From the NCBI RefSeq assembly GCF_016862115.1, contig NZ_BOMI01000037.1, positions 150,889 to 214,888 on the forward strand: a DNA stretch of 64,000 nucleotides, read 5' to 3'. Below, piece after piece: positions 1 through 8,602 of the stretch. Position 1 is the stretch's first letter. Every line of letters begins with the position of its first letter. The position numbers and the translations under genes are program-made. The stretch comes from Paractinoplanes deccanensis (lineage in GTDB: Bacteria > Actinomycetota > Actinomycetes > Mycobacteriales > Micromonosporaceae). The notes beneath the pieces are model-generated. The model was not told the DNA's origin and did no database searches. It was given only the letters and a program-made list of their open reading frames with translations.

Positions 1-134
1 TCGGCGATGTCGGGGACCAGGTACGGGGCGAGATCGCCGTGGAAGAACGCGGCCACTAGCAGCATCGTCAGGTGGTGCTGGTCGTCGGCGCGGGCGCGGC
101 GGATGACCGGCAGGGGTTGTTGGGCGAGGGTCAT
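1..134 (-). CDS. GNAT acetyltransferase, N-terminal fragment (cut by window edge)
   Basis: Only the first 44 residues are inside the window. They begin MTLAQQPLPVIRRARADDQ and continue with AFFHGDLAPYLVPD, the pattern seen at the start of GNAT acetyltransferases, where an acidic residue pair precedes helix 1 and an aF..dPl..wl-like stretch follows. The acetyl-CoA site lies outside the window, so the family call rests on the N-terminus alone. The ATG overlaps the stop of the permease upstream by four bases (ATGA), so the two are probably co-translated. Confidence 0.5.
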   Translation of the reverse strand, partial: MTLAQQPLPVIRRARADDQHHLTMLLVAAFFHGDLAPYLVPDIA

Positions 135-1681
135 CGGGCGCTCCGAAGCTCGGCGATGGCGCCGCCCTGCCCGATCCGCGCATAAACGGTGGGCTTCGCC
201 AGCTTCAGGACCAGGGCGACGACCACACCGAGCAGCGCGAAGATCAGGATGGCGGACGGGAAGTACCAGCGCAGGCGGTCGCCCGCGTCGACTCCGAGCA
301 GGAGGTGGAAGTTTGCGACCGTCTGCCAGAGGATGAGGCTGAGCAGCCCTCCAGCGACGATCGGGCACAGCACGCCCCGCCAGACACTGACGCGACGCGG
401 TCTCGTGCGATCGATTCCAGCCCATGCGGGCGTGCCGCGGCTCGTATCGTGCGAGTCGGCTCGGCGGCGGGTCCGCTGCCGGATGAAGTAACCCAACATC
501 GCGAATGAGGTCAACACCATCAACGTGAGCACGCCCAGGCCCGCCGAGGCGGTGATCCAGAAGAACAGCTGGGCATAGGGATCCCAGCCCGCGATCGTGT
601 ACAGGTAGATGACCGCGAATCCGATGAGTGTTTGCAGCAGCGACGCCGCCACCGGCGCCTGGGTCTTCTGCCAGGCGCGGCCGAACGCGGCGGGCAGGAT
701 CCCGTCACGGCCGAGCGCGTACGCGTACCGGTTCGACGTGTTGTGGAATGACAACGCCGCCGCGAACAGGCTGGTGACGAAGAAGATGTGCCCGGCGATG
801 ATGACGAACGCGGGCAGGTAGTCAGCGGCGAGGTTGAAGATCAGCGACGTGCTTTCCTCGCCAGCGCGCGCGACGATGTTGTCAGGTCCAGTGCGAACAG
901 TCACAGCCCAGGCGCAGAAGCCGTAGAGCAACCCGATCGTGAGGAGCGCGGCGAACGTCGCGATGGGGATGGTCCGGCGGGGGTCTCGGGCTTCCTCGGC
1001 GAGAACGGTGGTGTTCTCAAATCCGACGAACCCGGCGATGGCGATGGTCGCCAACACTCCTGCGCTGCTGGCGAACAATGAACTCGGGGACAGGGTGGCG
1101 AAGCTGACGGTACCGCCCGCCGGGTGAGTGACGTGTACGGCGGCGAGGATCAGCGCGATGGCGATCTCCGCGATCAGCAAGGCGCCGAGCAGCTTGGCAC
1201 TGAAGTCGATCCGGAGCAGGCCGAAGGTGCCGACGACGAGCCACGCGGCGAAGGCGCACCAATACCAGTCGGTGTCCCAGCCGAATTGGCTTTCGAGGAA
1301 GTTCGACGCCTCATAGCCGATGCCGCCGTAGAGGCCGACCTGCATGGCGTTGTACGACAGGAGCGCAACGAACGCGGTCATCGACCCGGCCACCCGGCCG
1401 AGTCCGGCGGTGACATACATGTAGAACGCGCCTGCATTCGGGATCTGCCGGGCCATCGCCACATACGGCAGCGCGAAGATGCCCAGGACGACAGCGACCG
1501 CGACGTAGGCGATCGGTACGCCACGCTGCCCGGAGATGGCCCAGGCTCCGGTAGCGCCGCCGGCGATGACGGTCAGTGGGGCAGCCGCCGCAAGGACTTG
1601 CACGAGAACGGCCCAGACACCAAGGCGGTTCTTGGCCAACCCGCTTTGGACGTTACTGAGGGGTGGAGCTAGGGCTGTCAC
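131..1681 (-). CDS. APC-superfamily amino acid permease
   Basis: A 516-residue integral membrane protein with about 12 hydrophobic segments. Segment 1 (around residues 27-50) carries the glycine-rich stretch VIAGGATGAW typical of the APC fold, and segment 6 has the GFVGFENTTVLAEEARDPRR pattern (small residues, then an acidic-basic loop) of this superfamily. Such proteins import amino acids or polyamines with protons; the substrate cannot be read from the sequence. A charged, Arg-rich loop near residue 405 separates the last two segments. The GTG start is preceded by GGAG five bases upstream. It is followed by an acetyltransferase start overlapping its stop, suggesting a substrate-import and modification pair. 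Confidence 0.88.
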   Translation of the reverse strand: MTALAPPLSNVQSGLAKNRLGVWAVLVQVLAAAAPLTVIAGGATGAWAISGQRGVPIAYVAVAVVLGIFALPYVAMARQIPNAGAFYMYVTAGLGRVAGSMTAFVALLSYNAMQVGLYGGIGYEASNFLESQFGWDTDWYWCAFAAWLVVGTFGLLRIDFSAKLLGALLIAEIAIALILAAVHVTHPAGGTVSFATLSPSSLFASSAGVLATIAIAGFVGFENTTVLAEEARDPRRTIPIATFAALLTIGLLYGFCAWAVTVRTGPDNIVARAGEESTSLIFNLAADYLPAFVIIAGHIFFVTSLFAAALSFHNTSNRYAYALGRDGILPAAFGRAWQKTQAPVAASLLQTLIGFAVIYLYTIAGWDPYAQLFFWITASAGLGVLTLMVLTSFAMLGYFIRQRTRRRADSHDTSRGTPAWAGIDRTRPRRVSVWRGVLCPIVAGGLLSLILWQTVANFHLLLGVDAGDRLRWYFPSAILIFALLGVVVALVLKLAKPTVYARIGQGGAIAELRSAR

Positions 1682-1730
1682 GGGGACTCCAGGAGAAGTG
1701 AGGAGTTGTGCTGCGAAATCCGTGGCGAGC

Positions 1731-2735
1731 TCAGGCCAGCTGCCCGGTCTTGGCGTTGACCATTCGCTCGAGTACGTCCAGCAGCACGACGTCGTATGGC
1801 TCCTCCAGCTGCGCCGCTACTTGCTGCATCGCTGATTCGTAGGTGCCCGGCGGGGCCGCGAGCAGCACGTCGTGCAGCAGTCCGGAGGCGTGGCACAGTC
1901 CCACGAGGATGGCGTCGGTGTGCGACAGGGCACGTCCCGTGCAGCACTGATCTGACAGGCGCGCTCGCGGCCACGCGGCGTCGGTGCGTCGGGCCGGTTC
2001 GTAGACGTTGACCTTGCCCGTGAGACGCCGCCGATGGCTGACGGTGATCTCGTTGGCACGGCACAGGCGGTCCGCTACTTCCTCCTCGGCGGTGTCGGCG
2101 AGGAAGGCGATCCATTCCTTAAGGGCCAGGGACGGACGCTGCCCGAGAATCGTGTCGAGGACTTTGTGTCCTAGCGCGTCGCGAGGCACTGTCCCGCGCT
2201 GCCGGGCATCGTAAGTCGGTTCCACGATCTCGTCGTCGAGTTCGAACCAGGGACCGAGTTCGGCGAGCAGCGCGGCGGCGAGTGCCTTGCCGGCCAGGTC
2301 GGAATGCGCACGCAGAGTGCCGGTGCGATCGTCGAGCATGATGTAGAACAACTGATCAGCTAGAGGCGTCACTGGCATCGTGCACGCCGACGGCGGGTCC
2401 TGATGTGCTGGCACATCGTCGGCGAAGCTAGCGTCGTCGGCTGCCTGCGGATGCGCTGGCCACGCTGGTACCTGCAAGGGCGCCTGGTATGGAGATGGCG
2501 GCAAGTCCGGTCGGTGGGCTGGCGGCGCCTGCCATGCTGGCTCCGAAGCGGTGTCCGGATAGCCGGGTCCAGGGGTCGGCGCCGGTGGGACGCCGTAGCT
2601 GAGCGGCTGACCGTCGGCGTAGACGCGACCGGGCGGCGCAACGAATGGACGTGTATCCGGGGCGACAGCTGCGTGCCGGGGGCCGCTGCGGCCATCGCCG
2701 GGGAGGCGTCCCGGCTCTTGTCGCGGATGCGTCAT
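1731..2735 (-). CDS. GPP34 (GOLPH3-like) domain protein with proline-rich N-terminal extension
   Basis: The C-terminal 215 residues look like the GPP34/GOLPH3 domain found in many actinomycete proteins: PLADQLFYIMLDDRTG at the domain start, then a helical body (LAGKALAAALLAELG) and the C-terminal stretch GLLHDVL. In eukaryotes this fold binds phosphatidylinositol-4-phosphate; the bacterial role is unknown. The first 115 residues are Pro/Ala/Tyr-rich and probably disordered. I chose the ATG at 2735 because it forms an ATGA overlap with the stop of the gene upstream; a GTG at 2747 is also possible. Confidence 0.7.
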   Translation of the reverse strand: MTHPRQEPGRLPGDGRSGPRHAAVAPDTRPFVAPPGRVYADGQPLSYGVPPAPTPGPGYPDTASEPAWQAPPAHRPDLPPSPYQAPLQVPAWPAHPQAADDASFADDVPAHQDPPSACTMPVTPLADQLFYIMLDDRTGTLRAHSDLAGKALAAALLAELGPWFELDDEIVEPTYDARQRGTVPRDALGHKVLDTILGQRPSLALKEWIAFLADTAEEEVADRLCRANEITVSHRRRLTGKVNVYEPARRTDAAWPRARLSDQCCTGRALSHTDAILVGLCHASGLLHDVLLAAPPGTYESAMQQVAAQLEEPYDVVLLDVLERMVNAKTGQLA

Positions 2736-3223
2736 GGCCGCCAGCACCTTCCTAGCTCTCCGGTGCGCCTTGGGCCGCCGGTATCGGTCGTGAACTGATG
2801 GGTGGTAGGGGAAGGGCCGGACGCGGCGGCGGTGACAGGGGAGAACGCGCGGCGCCCGGCCCTCCAGCGCGGCCCGGCCGATCGGGTATCCCGCGCAGGC
2901 GGGTCGGTCCGGGCACCGATCCCGGCCGCCGCGCCAACGAAGGCGATCGACGATAGATCCGGGCCTCTGCGGAGAGACGTGACAGCGGCCACCGTTGACA
3001 CCGTGGTCAAACGCCGTGGTGTGGGAGGCCGAAGAGGGATTGCCTTCGCCGCGCTGGCGGGGCCGCTGAACGCGATGGCCCGTGTCTCGCGGCGGTCGTC
3101 GCTGTGCAGGCGGTGGCCTGGTTGACCGGGCGGCTGGCGGCCTGTGACGAAGCGGGCGGCTCCTTCATCGAACGCGTTGTCTATTGCGTCCAATGTGGAC
3201 TTACGTACCGTCTTCTGAGCCAT
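2732..3223 (-). CDS. Hypothetical protein coupled to the GPP34 gene
   Basis: A 163-residue reading frame starting MAQKTVRKSTLDAIDNAFDE, with GAGGA eight bases before the ATG. Its stop overlaps the ATG of the GPP34 gene by four bases, the main reason to believe it is translated. The first 28 residues look like an ordered amphipathic helix; the rest is Arg/Pro/Ala-rich and of low complexity, so a frameshift after about residue 30 is possible. I do not recognise the family. Confidence 0.4.
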   Translation of the reverse strand: MAQKTVRKSTLDAIDNAFDEGAARFVTGRQPPGQPGHRLHSDDRRETRAIAFSGPASAAKAIPLRPPTPRRLTTVSTVAAVTSLRRGPDLSSIAFVGAAAGIGARTDPPARDTRSAGPRWRAGRRAFSPVTAAASGPSPTTHQFTTDTGGPRRTGELGRCWRP

Positions 3224-3382
3224 CGAAGGATCCTCAGAGTTGGATGCTGGTAGCGAGCGACGGGCAGGGGCGACGCAGCTGGCTGGCGTCGGATTGGACC
3301 GAGTGTGGCGTGGTCGAACCTCGCTGGCAGGATCGCCAGTTGCGGCCAAGCCTTGTTCCACCGTCGGGGAAAATGTGGAGGT

Positions 3383-4180
3383 TCATGCCGGCTGCCTCGG
3401 GGTCTGGGTGACGACGTGGGCCCCGTGCAAGTGCCTGCCGGGTTGGCAGTCGACTCGGGCGGCCAAAGCCTTCAGGGGTGCTTCCATCAGGACGGCCTCG
3501 TCAGCTACTACGGGTGAGAGCAGGTCGACGCTGTCGAGAGGCTCCATCGCACCCCCAAACAGGGCGGGTATGGGGCCGTCGATTGGCAAGGCCTTGGGCC
3601 GGCGGCAACGGTCATCCATGGCGGATTTTGCGGCGCGAAGCATCACCGCTGCGGCGGAATTGCCGGGAACCTTCTCAAACAGTCCCGCGAGCTGTTGGCG
3701 ACCCTTCCCGCAGTCTGTGTGGTGATACTCGGCAATGGCCATGAGCGCGGCAGCCAGGACAAAACGGCTGAGGTTGGCCGTCGGGTCGTTGTGCGCACAG
3801 GCCCGCCGGTAGCTGTAACAGGCGTTGAGTACGGCATTGGGGTGAGGGCGCCCCTTGCTGTCGTGATAGCGCAGGTTCACGTCGGCGCTGACGGCCAGCA
3901 GGACGAGCACGCGGCCATGATCAGCTGCCGGTTGCATTTCCATAGCGCGTTCCGCTACGGCGGTGCAGTCGTCAAGAGCGACCTCAAGGTCAACGTAGGA
4001 GCTCAACTCGACCCGAAGGATGCTGAGATCCAAAATCTGTTCCGGAGCCAGACGATCGCTCTCCTGCGACAGCCGCCGATGGATCTCAGCGAGCGCGTCA
4101 TTGACGCTGCGAGCGCCGGACGCCATGATGCTGCCCAACGGGCCACCGCGGCCGACCTTCGCTTGAGGCTTACTGGTCAC
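3383..4180 (-). CDS. Hypothetical helical protein
   Basis: A 265-residue protein of unknown family. The middle (about residues 25-200) is rich in alanine and leucine and reads as a stack of amphipathic helices, for example HRRLSQESDRLAPEQILDLS and AVAERAMEMQPAADHGRVLV, resembling TPR-like helical-repeat proteins of actinomycete accessory regions. No catalytic motif is visible. The start is a GTG with GGGAGG six bases upstream, and it lies inside the last codons of the preceding gene (11-base overlap), so the two are probably translated together. Confidence 0.55.
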   Translation of the reverse strand: MTSKPQAKVGRGGPLGSIMASGARSVNDALAEIHRRLSQESDRLAPEQILDLSILRVELSSYVDLEVALDDCTAVAERAMEMQPAADHGRVLVLLAVSADVNLRYHDSKGRPHPNAVLNACYSYRRACAHNDPTANLSRFVLAAALMAIAEYHHTDCGKGRQQLAGLFEKVPGNSAAAVMLRAAKSAMDDRCRRPKALPIDGPIPALFGGAMEPLDSVDLLSPVVADEAVLMEAPLKALAARVDCQPGRHLHGAHVVTQTPRQPA

Positions 4181-4472
4181 GGCCGCGCCTCCCGACCAGC
4201 AACGCACGGCGCGCCCGGACTTCCGCCGCCTGCCTATCTCTGACCCGCCGGGCCGGATTGAGGTTCGGCTTCGCATCGGGTGCGAGCGTGGCGAGGCGGA
4301 GCTCAAGTTCCGAGTGAGACCCGGTCACGGCAACGCGTGTGGCAGCTGCCGCGACCGGGAGACTTTGGGTATGCAGGCGACTGGATGAGGGAGCGGATGT
4401 GGTCGCAACCGCCACCTCGTCCGAGCAGGCGAGCGGCGCCCGATGCTGATCATGTTCGGTCGTTGCGAGCAT
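4170..4472 (-). CDS. Small hypothetical protein, first gene of a leftward pair
   Basis: A 100-residue frame starting MLATTEHDQHRAPL with a near-perfect ribosome binding site, GGAGGTGA, six bases before the ATG. The protein is Ala/Arg-rich with no recognisable domain. It overlaps the following helical protein gene by 11 bases and is divergent from the XRE regulator at 4666. Belief in it rests on the strong ribosome binding site and the overlap, not on homology. Confidence 0.45.
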   Translation of the reverse strand: MLATTEHDQHRAPLACSDEVAVATTSAPSSSRLHTQSLPVAAAATRVAVTGSHSELELRLATLAPDAKPNLNPARRVRDRQAAEVRARRALLVGRRGRDQ

Positions 4473-4617
4473 GTCCGTCACCTCCACGGTCCGGGTCGTT
4501 GGCAGCGTCCATCGATAAGGATTAGCCTGCTCGCGCGGTAGTTGTGCCACGCGCGTTCCGAGATCCAATGCTCACCCGTACGCTGTGCTCTACGGAAGAC
4601 ACTCCCCGTCCATATCG

Positions 4618-4637
4618 TGTCCCGGACATCCTGGACA
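4618..4637. promoter_or_regulatory. Candidate operator: TGTCCCGGACA palindrome
   Basis: An 11-base perfect palindrome TGTCCCGGACA at 4618-4628, followed by a second GGACA at 4633-4637. It sits in the 194-base divergent region, about 40 bases before the XRE regulator ATG. Such placement suits autoregulation, but the match is short and binding is an inference. Confidence 0.3.
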
Positions 4638-4665
4638 GACGCGCACACTCGCAACGGGAGCCGAC

Positions 4666-5991
4666 ATGATCGACCGCTCAGAAACCTTCGCTGAGGCGCT
4701 GCGCCGGCTGATGAAGGAACGAGGTCACACGTTCCGGACGCTCGCGGTCGAGGTCAAAATATCGCGATCAAAATTGGCCAACATGTGCCAGCCAGGCACT
4801 CCCGTCACCGACGAGGACGCGGCCGCCTTGGATGTGGCTTTAAAGTCCGGCTTAGCCTTGGCTAATGCAGCCCGCAACGATCGTCAGCTGGCTGTGGCGG
4901 CGGTGCTGCACGGACGCAACCGCTACACCGACCTCGCCGTCTCCCTGAGCGGCGAGTTCGTAGTTCAAGGAGTGAGTGCTGTGGACCGACGAAGTTTCCT
5001 CCAAGCTGGCGTTCTTGTGCCTGCGGTCGTGCTCGAGCTCAGCCGGCTCGGGCTCAGCGACGCAATGACCGCGCGCGGCGACATCTCTGCGGCCGAGTGG
5101 GAAGAGATCGTCGCCGAGCACGGCTTCGCGTACATGACGACACCACCGAACGAACTCCTTGAACAACTGATGATTGACGTCCTCGCGATCCAGTACGCAG
5201 TCGACGGCGAGAGCGACGACAGCCTTCGAGCCCGCGACCTGCGCCGATGTGCCGCGCTGCTCGCCGCGTTGACCGCCATGACCCTGGCCAACCTCGGGCA
5301 GTTGCGTGAAGGACGACGATGGTGGCGCACCGCCCGCACGCTGGCGGACAGGTCCCAGGACCCAGCCACCCAAGCGTGGGTTTACGGGAGAGAGATCGTC
5401 CGCGCCCTGTACGAGAACCGACCCGTCGGCGCGATCATCAAGATGGTCAACAACTTCGAGGCCAGCCTGCCAGCAGTGCCCCAGGAATCGATGCTGGAGT
5501 TCGTCACCGGCAAAGCCCAGACCTTGGCCCTCGCCGGCCGCCGCGAGGAAGCCGAAGCATGCCTGCCGACGCTCGAAACGATCTGCGACGGCCTGCCAAG
5601 CTCGGTCATCGCGGACGGCGATTCGATCTTCGGATGGTCCTTGGATCGCCTCAAATTCACCCAGTCGTACGTGTACTCCTTCACCGGTGAATACCCGAAG
5701 GCAGCGGAGGCTCAGGCAGCCGCAATCGGGCTCTACGCCCCCACCTACACTCGCGGTCCAGCGCAGATCGAACTGCAACGAGCGATCTGCCTAGCGAGTG
5801 TTGGCGACTCGACCCAAGCGTCCACACACGCGCGTGCGATCATCGATGACCTAAAACCCGGCGATCGGATCCGGCCGGTCGTCGACCTGGGGTACCGGGT
5901 ACTCGCCGCCATCCCACAGAAGGACCAGAACCTTCCCGAAGTCCGTGACTACCGGGAGTTTCTAGGCTTCACGAAAGAGATCGAGGTCTGA
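4666..5991 (+). CDS. XRE-family regulator with long helical C-terminal region
   Basis: A 441-residue protein. Residues 5-55 form a helix-turn-helix (FAEALRRLMKERGHTFRTLA then KISRSKLANMCQPG). The remainder is a string of helix pairs such as LAALTAMTLANLGQLREG and AQTLALAGRREEAEACL, in the style of TPR-containing actinomycete regulators that sense a small molecule or peptide. An internal DRRSFLQAG stretch near residue 107 resembles a twin-arginine signal but is not at the N-terminus and recurs in this regulator type. The ATG at 4666 follows GGGAG by five bases. The acetyltransferase gene starts two bases after its stop, so they are one operon. Confidence 0.8.
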   Translation: MIDRSETFAEALRRLMKERGHTFRTLAVEVKISRSKLANMCQPGTPVTDEDAAALDVALKSGLALANAARNDRQLAVAAVLHGRNRYTDLAVSLSGEFVVQGVSAVDRRSFLQAGVLVPAVVLELSRLGLSDAMTARGDISAAEWEEIVAEHGFAYMTTPPNELLEQLMIDVLAIQYAVDGESDDSLRARDLRRCAALLAALTAMTLANLGQLREGRRWWRTARTLADRSQDPATQAWVYGREIVRALYENRPVGAIIKMVNNFEASLPAVPQESMLEFVTGKAQTLALAGRREEAEACLPTLETICDGLPSSVIADGDSIFGWSLDRLKFTQSYVYSFTGEYPKAAEAQAAAIGLYAPTYTRGPAQIELQRAICLASVGDSTQASTHARAIIDDLKPGDRIRPVVDLGYRVLAAIPQKDQNLPEVRDYREFLGFTKEIEV

Positions 5992-5993
5992 AG

Positions 5994-6545
5994 TTGGCAC
6001 CCGGCACCACGAACCTCCAGCTCCGCCACACGGACGCCGAAGAGACACTCACCCTCCGGGACCAAATCCTCCCGGTGTACGCGTCATCGCACGCCGACCA
6101 GATGCATGACCCCTGGTTCGCACCAGAAAAGTTCTGGGAACGCCTCATCGACATCTACGCCAAGACGCGCGACTTCGACCTGGTCACAGCATGGCTCGAC
6201 GGGACCGTGGTCGGATACGCGTTCGGAAGCCCCCGGGACAAGGAAGACCTGTGGCCGGCCATCCACAAGGTCTTCCCCCATATGAAGCCACACGGGCCGG
6301 TCTACATCTTCCGCGAGTTCGCCGTATCGCCGGAATTCCACCGCCGTCATATCGGCACGGCGATCCATGACGAGCTGCTGCGGGACAGGCCGGAACAGGT
6401 CGCCCACCTGCTTGTGCGGCCCGACAACGAAGCCGCCCACGCCGCGTACGGGCGCTGGGGATGGAAGTTCGTGGACAAGGTCCAGCCGTTCGAGGACTCG
6501 CCGACCTTTGATGCACTCGCGCTGGACTTGACCCAGCGGGCCTGA
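5994..6545 (+). CDS. GNAT family N-acetyltransferase
   Basis: A 183-residue GNAT fold protein. The core beta4/alpha3 segment is visible as VYIFREFAVSPEFHRRHIGTAIHDELL, where the residues after the beta strand (RRHIGTA) form the pyrophosphate-binding loop of acetyl-CoA. The C-terminal AAHAAYGRWGWKFV matches the usual GNAT ending. The substrate is unknown. It starts at TTG two bases after the regulator stop, so it is translated by reinitiation; the regulator may control this enzyme. Confidence 0.82.
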   Translation: MAPGTTNLQLRHTDAEETLTLRDQILPVYASSHADQMHDPWFAPEKFWERLIDIYAKTRDFDLVTAWLDGTVVGYAFGSPRDKEDLWPAIHKVFPHMKPHGPVYIFREFAVSPEFHRRHIGTAIHDELLRDRPEQVAHLLVRPDNEAAHAAYGRWGWKFVDKVQPFEDSPTFDALALDLTQRA

Positions 6546-6656
6546 CCCGCGCCGGTCAATGTCGGTGATCCTTGGGCGACGTTTGATGGCGCAGCGAAGG
6601 CACGACGATGGCCCCGAGGCTCGGGACTCGCGAGATGATCGGCCAGCCGCGGTTCC

Positions 6657-6932
6657 CTACTTTTGGCCGCCGGTCAAGAAATGAGCAAGGCCCAGCAGCA
6701 AGCCGACTGCCCCTGCGAAGGCGGCTCCGCCCGTAAGGATCGCGTTCGGGACCGTTGCACCACCGGCTTTCGCTAGGAGTCCGGCTGTTCCGGCAACCAG
6801 TGCAGCGACCAACAGCATCAGCAGCATCCAGACCCATCGTGGGGTTTCCGGCTCAGAAGAGCGCCTGACCTCTGGTTTGTGACACAGGTTGAGTTCCGGT
6901 TGGGTCGTGGTGGGTCGCTGACGTAAGCTCAT
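6657..6932 (-). CDS. Small membrane protein with two transmembrane segments
   Basis: A 91-residue protein: a polar N-terminal half (to about residue 32), then two hydrophobic helices, WVWMLLMLLVAALVAGTAGL and a second one including AFAGAVGLLLGLAHFL, ending in a short polar tail. No family recognised. The ATG at 6932 has only a weak ribosome binding site; an in-frame upstream start at 6980 is possible. Confidence 0.5.
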   Translation of the reverse strand: MSLRQRPTTTQPELNLCHKPEVRRSSEPETPRWVWMLLMLLVAALVAGTAGLLAKAGGATVPNAILTGGAAFAGAVGLLLGLAHFLTGGQK

Positions 6933-7446
6933 TTCAGATCCGTTCTGACAGGATTGGGTCGAGGACGGCACCCGCGCCAACGGGTGCCGTCGCCATATCC
7001 GGCCAGGTCATGACAGGTACGGCGATACAGCGAGCCATCCTCGTGCACGTGCAAATGCTCGTGCATCGGTTCTTGCATCCGATGTGGATGCCAGAGCACT
7101 GTAGCGCACGAGAGCGCCATTTACCCTCCTCGCCAGGGTCACTAAGGGTGACATCTTTGCGTGACCATGCGGTCGCTGAGCGATACTCTGGCCATCGCTC
7201 CTGTTGTCCTATCCCGTCACCGCTCCCCAAGTCCGGATGGGTTTGCCCCACCCCCCAATTGGGATTCAACTAGTGGTTGATTCCTAAACGGGAGGCGGAG
7301 TAGTTTCCGGGGCAACATCACTCACAGTGATTTTTTTGATGTGACTCTCTAGTCGTATGAATCTGTTCTAGCGACAAGTCCTCTTGTTGGGAGTTCAGCC
7401 GGCAAGGAGCGCTCATAGTCCTAGGCGGCCCGAGGTTGGTCCCCAT
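6933..7446. other. Stretch without a convincing gene
   Basis: About 510 bases with no supported coding frame. The part from 7240 to 7380 is more A+T-rich than the surroundings and includes a 6-bp hairpin with a 3-base loop followed by six T at 7317-7337. That could end transcription on the + strand, but no + strand gene leads into it. Confidence 0.4.
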
Positions 7447-7680
7447 CTAGTCAGAGATCCAAGGAGGCAGGCAAGAACCCGGCGCACAGGCCGATTCGTC
7501 CGTTGCCCCCAAGGTCAGGAGCTGCTGCGCGTTGCCCAGCAGGACAGATAGCCTCGCGTTGATGGCCGCCCCTGGTCCCGGTTGGTCGTCTTCAGGCGCC
7601 CCGGCGCGGTGGCTGACGGCAGATAGAGCCTCCTGCCGTGCGAGGCGCAAGTCGATGTGTTGATGTAGGGCGGCGATCAC
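7447..7680 (-). CDS. Small protein translationally coupled to the kinase-like gene
   Basis: A 77-residue frame that starts at GTG (7680) and overlaps the stop of the aminoglycoside-phosphotransferase-like gene by four bases (GTGA). The first 45 residues are polar and helical (ALHQHIDLRLARQEALSAVS), and the end contains LLTLGATDESACAPGSCLPP. No family recognised. The overlap is the main evidence that it is real. Confidence 0.45.
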   Translation of the reverse strand: MIAALHQHIDLRLARQEALSAVSHRAGAPEDDQPGPGAAINARLSVLLGNAQQLLTLGATDESACAPGSCLPPWISD

Positions 7681-8477
7681 CGATGTAGGCGGTGTCGTTC
7701 CCAGGTCTCCGCTGCTTCGGCCATCGCCTTCTTCCAGGAGACCGGCTCGGTGTTGGCGATTTCTGTCCACATTTTGGCGAGCGCCGCGGCGAAGATGTCG
7801 ATCGAGCGCGGCGGCGCGTCTTGCCACGCGGGTGCCGGGGCCACGCAGGCTTCGGCTTCGTGGGGTGTGTGTCCGGCGTGGATGAGGCGCACGATGAGGC
7901 AACTCGGGTCGATGAAGGCGGCGCCGAGGGTCGGCCATGCCCAGTCGAGCAGGCAGGCGGTGGGGCCGTCGATGAGGACGTTGTCGTGGGCGTAGTCGGT
8001 GTGCAGGAGGGTGTCACCACGCAGGAGGGGCAGGTCGGCGTGGTCCATGTATGCCGCCCACCGTTTTTCGGCGCGTTTGAGCTGGGGCAGGTCGGGACAC
8101 CATACGAGCGCCAGGCGGCGCACCGCGTCGACGACCTTGGGTAGGTCGGTGGAGCCCGGCGAGTAGTCGGCATGTCGGCCGGCTGCGGCGCGGAAGCCCA
8201 GCAGGCTCCAGCCGTCGATCTCGGTGTGCCACAGGAGTTCGGGTGACAGCAGGCTCACGTACGGGCTGACGGCCGCCTCGCGGTGCTGGGCGGCCGCGCG
8301 CGGATCTTCGGTTCGGAGCCCTTTGACGAACACGGAGCCGGCCCGGGTTTCGAGCAGCGCGGCGATCGAGGAGTTCTTACCGGATGGGGCTGTTGTGGCT
8401 GCATATACCGGTCCGGTGCAGGCTTCGATAGCTTGCCGGATGGGTTCGCTGAGCTGCTCCCAGTCGGTGCGCTGCAT
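7677..8477 (-). CDS. Aminoglycoside phosphotransferase-like kinase (APH/choline kinase fold)
   Basis: A 266-residue kinase-like protein. The catalytic loop HTDYAHDN (H159, D161, N166) fits the HxDxxxxN motif of APH/choline kinases, and LLDWAWP (D178) is the metal-binding DFG equivalent. The N-lobe is short, with VFVKGL likely supplying the ATP-contacting lysine (K52). The substrate is not evident, and presence in an accessory region does not prove antibiotic resistance. It is coupled to a 77-residue partner by a GTGA overlap. A decayed copy lies at 33476-33665, about 25 kb away. Confidence 0.8.
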   Translation of the reverse strand: MQRTDWEQLSEPIRQAIEACTGPVYAATTAPSGKNSSIAALLETRAGSVFVKGLRTEDPRAAAQHREAAVSPYVSLLSPELLWHTEIDGWSLLGFRAAAGRHADYSPGSTDLPKVVDAVRRLALVWCPDLPQLKRAEKRWAAYMDHADLPLLRGDTLLHTDYAHDNVLIDGPTACLLDWAWPTLGAAFIDPSCLIVRLIHAGHTPHEAEACVAPAPAWQDAPPRSIDIFAAALAKMWTEIANTEPVSWKKAMAEAAETWERHRLHR

Positions 8478-8602
8478 GATCTTCCTCGCGGTCGCGGATC
8501 ATGAGGCCGCCTCGCCGTCGCAGAAGCTAAATCACAATATCGGGACAGCGCAGCGCGGATCGTCCCAGTATGTGATCCGCGCTCCGCTGCTAGGTACCAG
8601 CA

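Noticed and set aside
7317..7337. Short hairpin followed by six T
   Set aside because: Only 6 bp of stem, and no gene on the + strand leads into it; kept only as a remark on the gap.
7677..8477. Calling the kinase-like gene an aminoglycoside resistance gene
   Set aside because: Only the general APH/choline kinase fold can be read; substrate residues are not recognisable.
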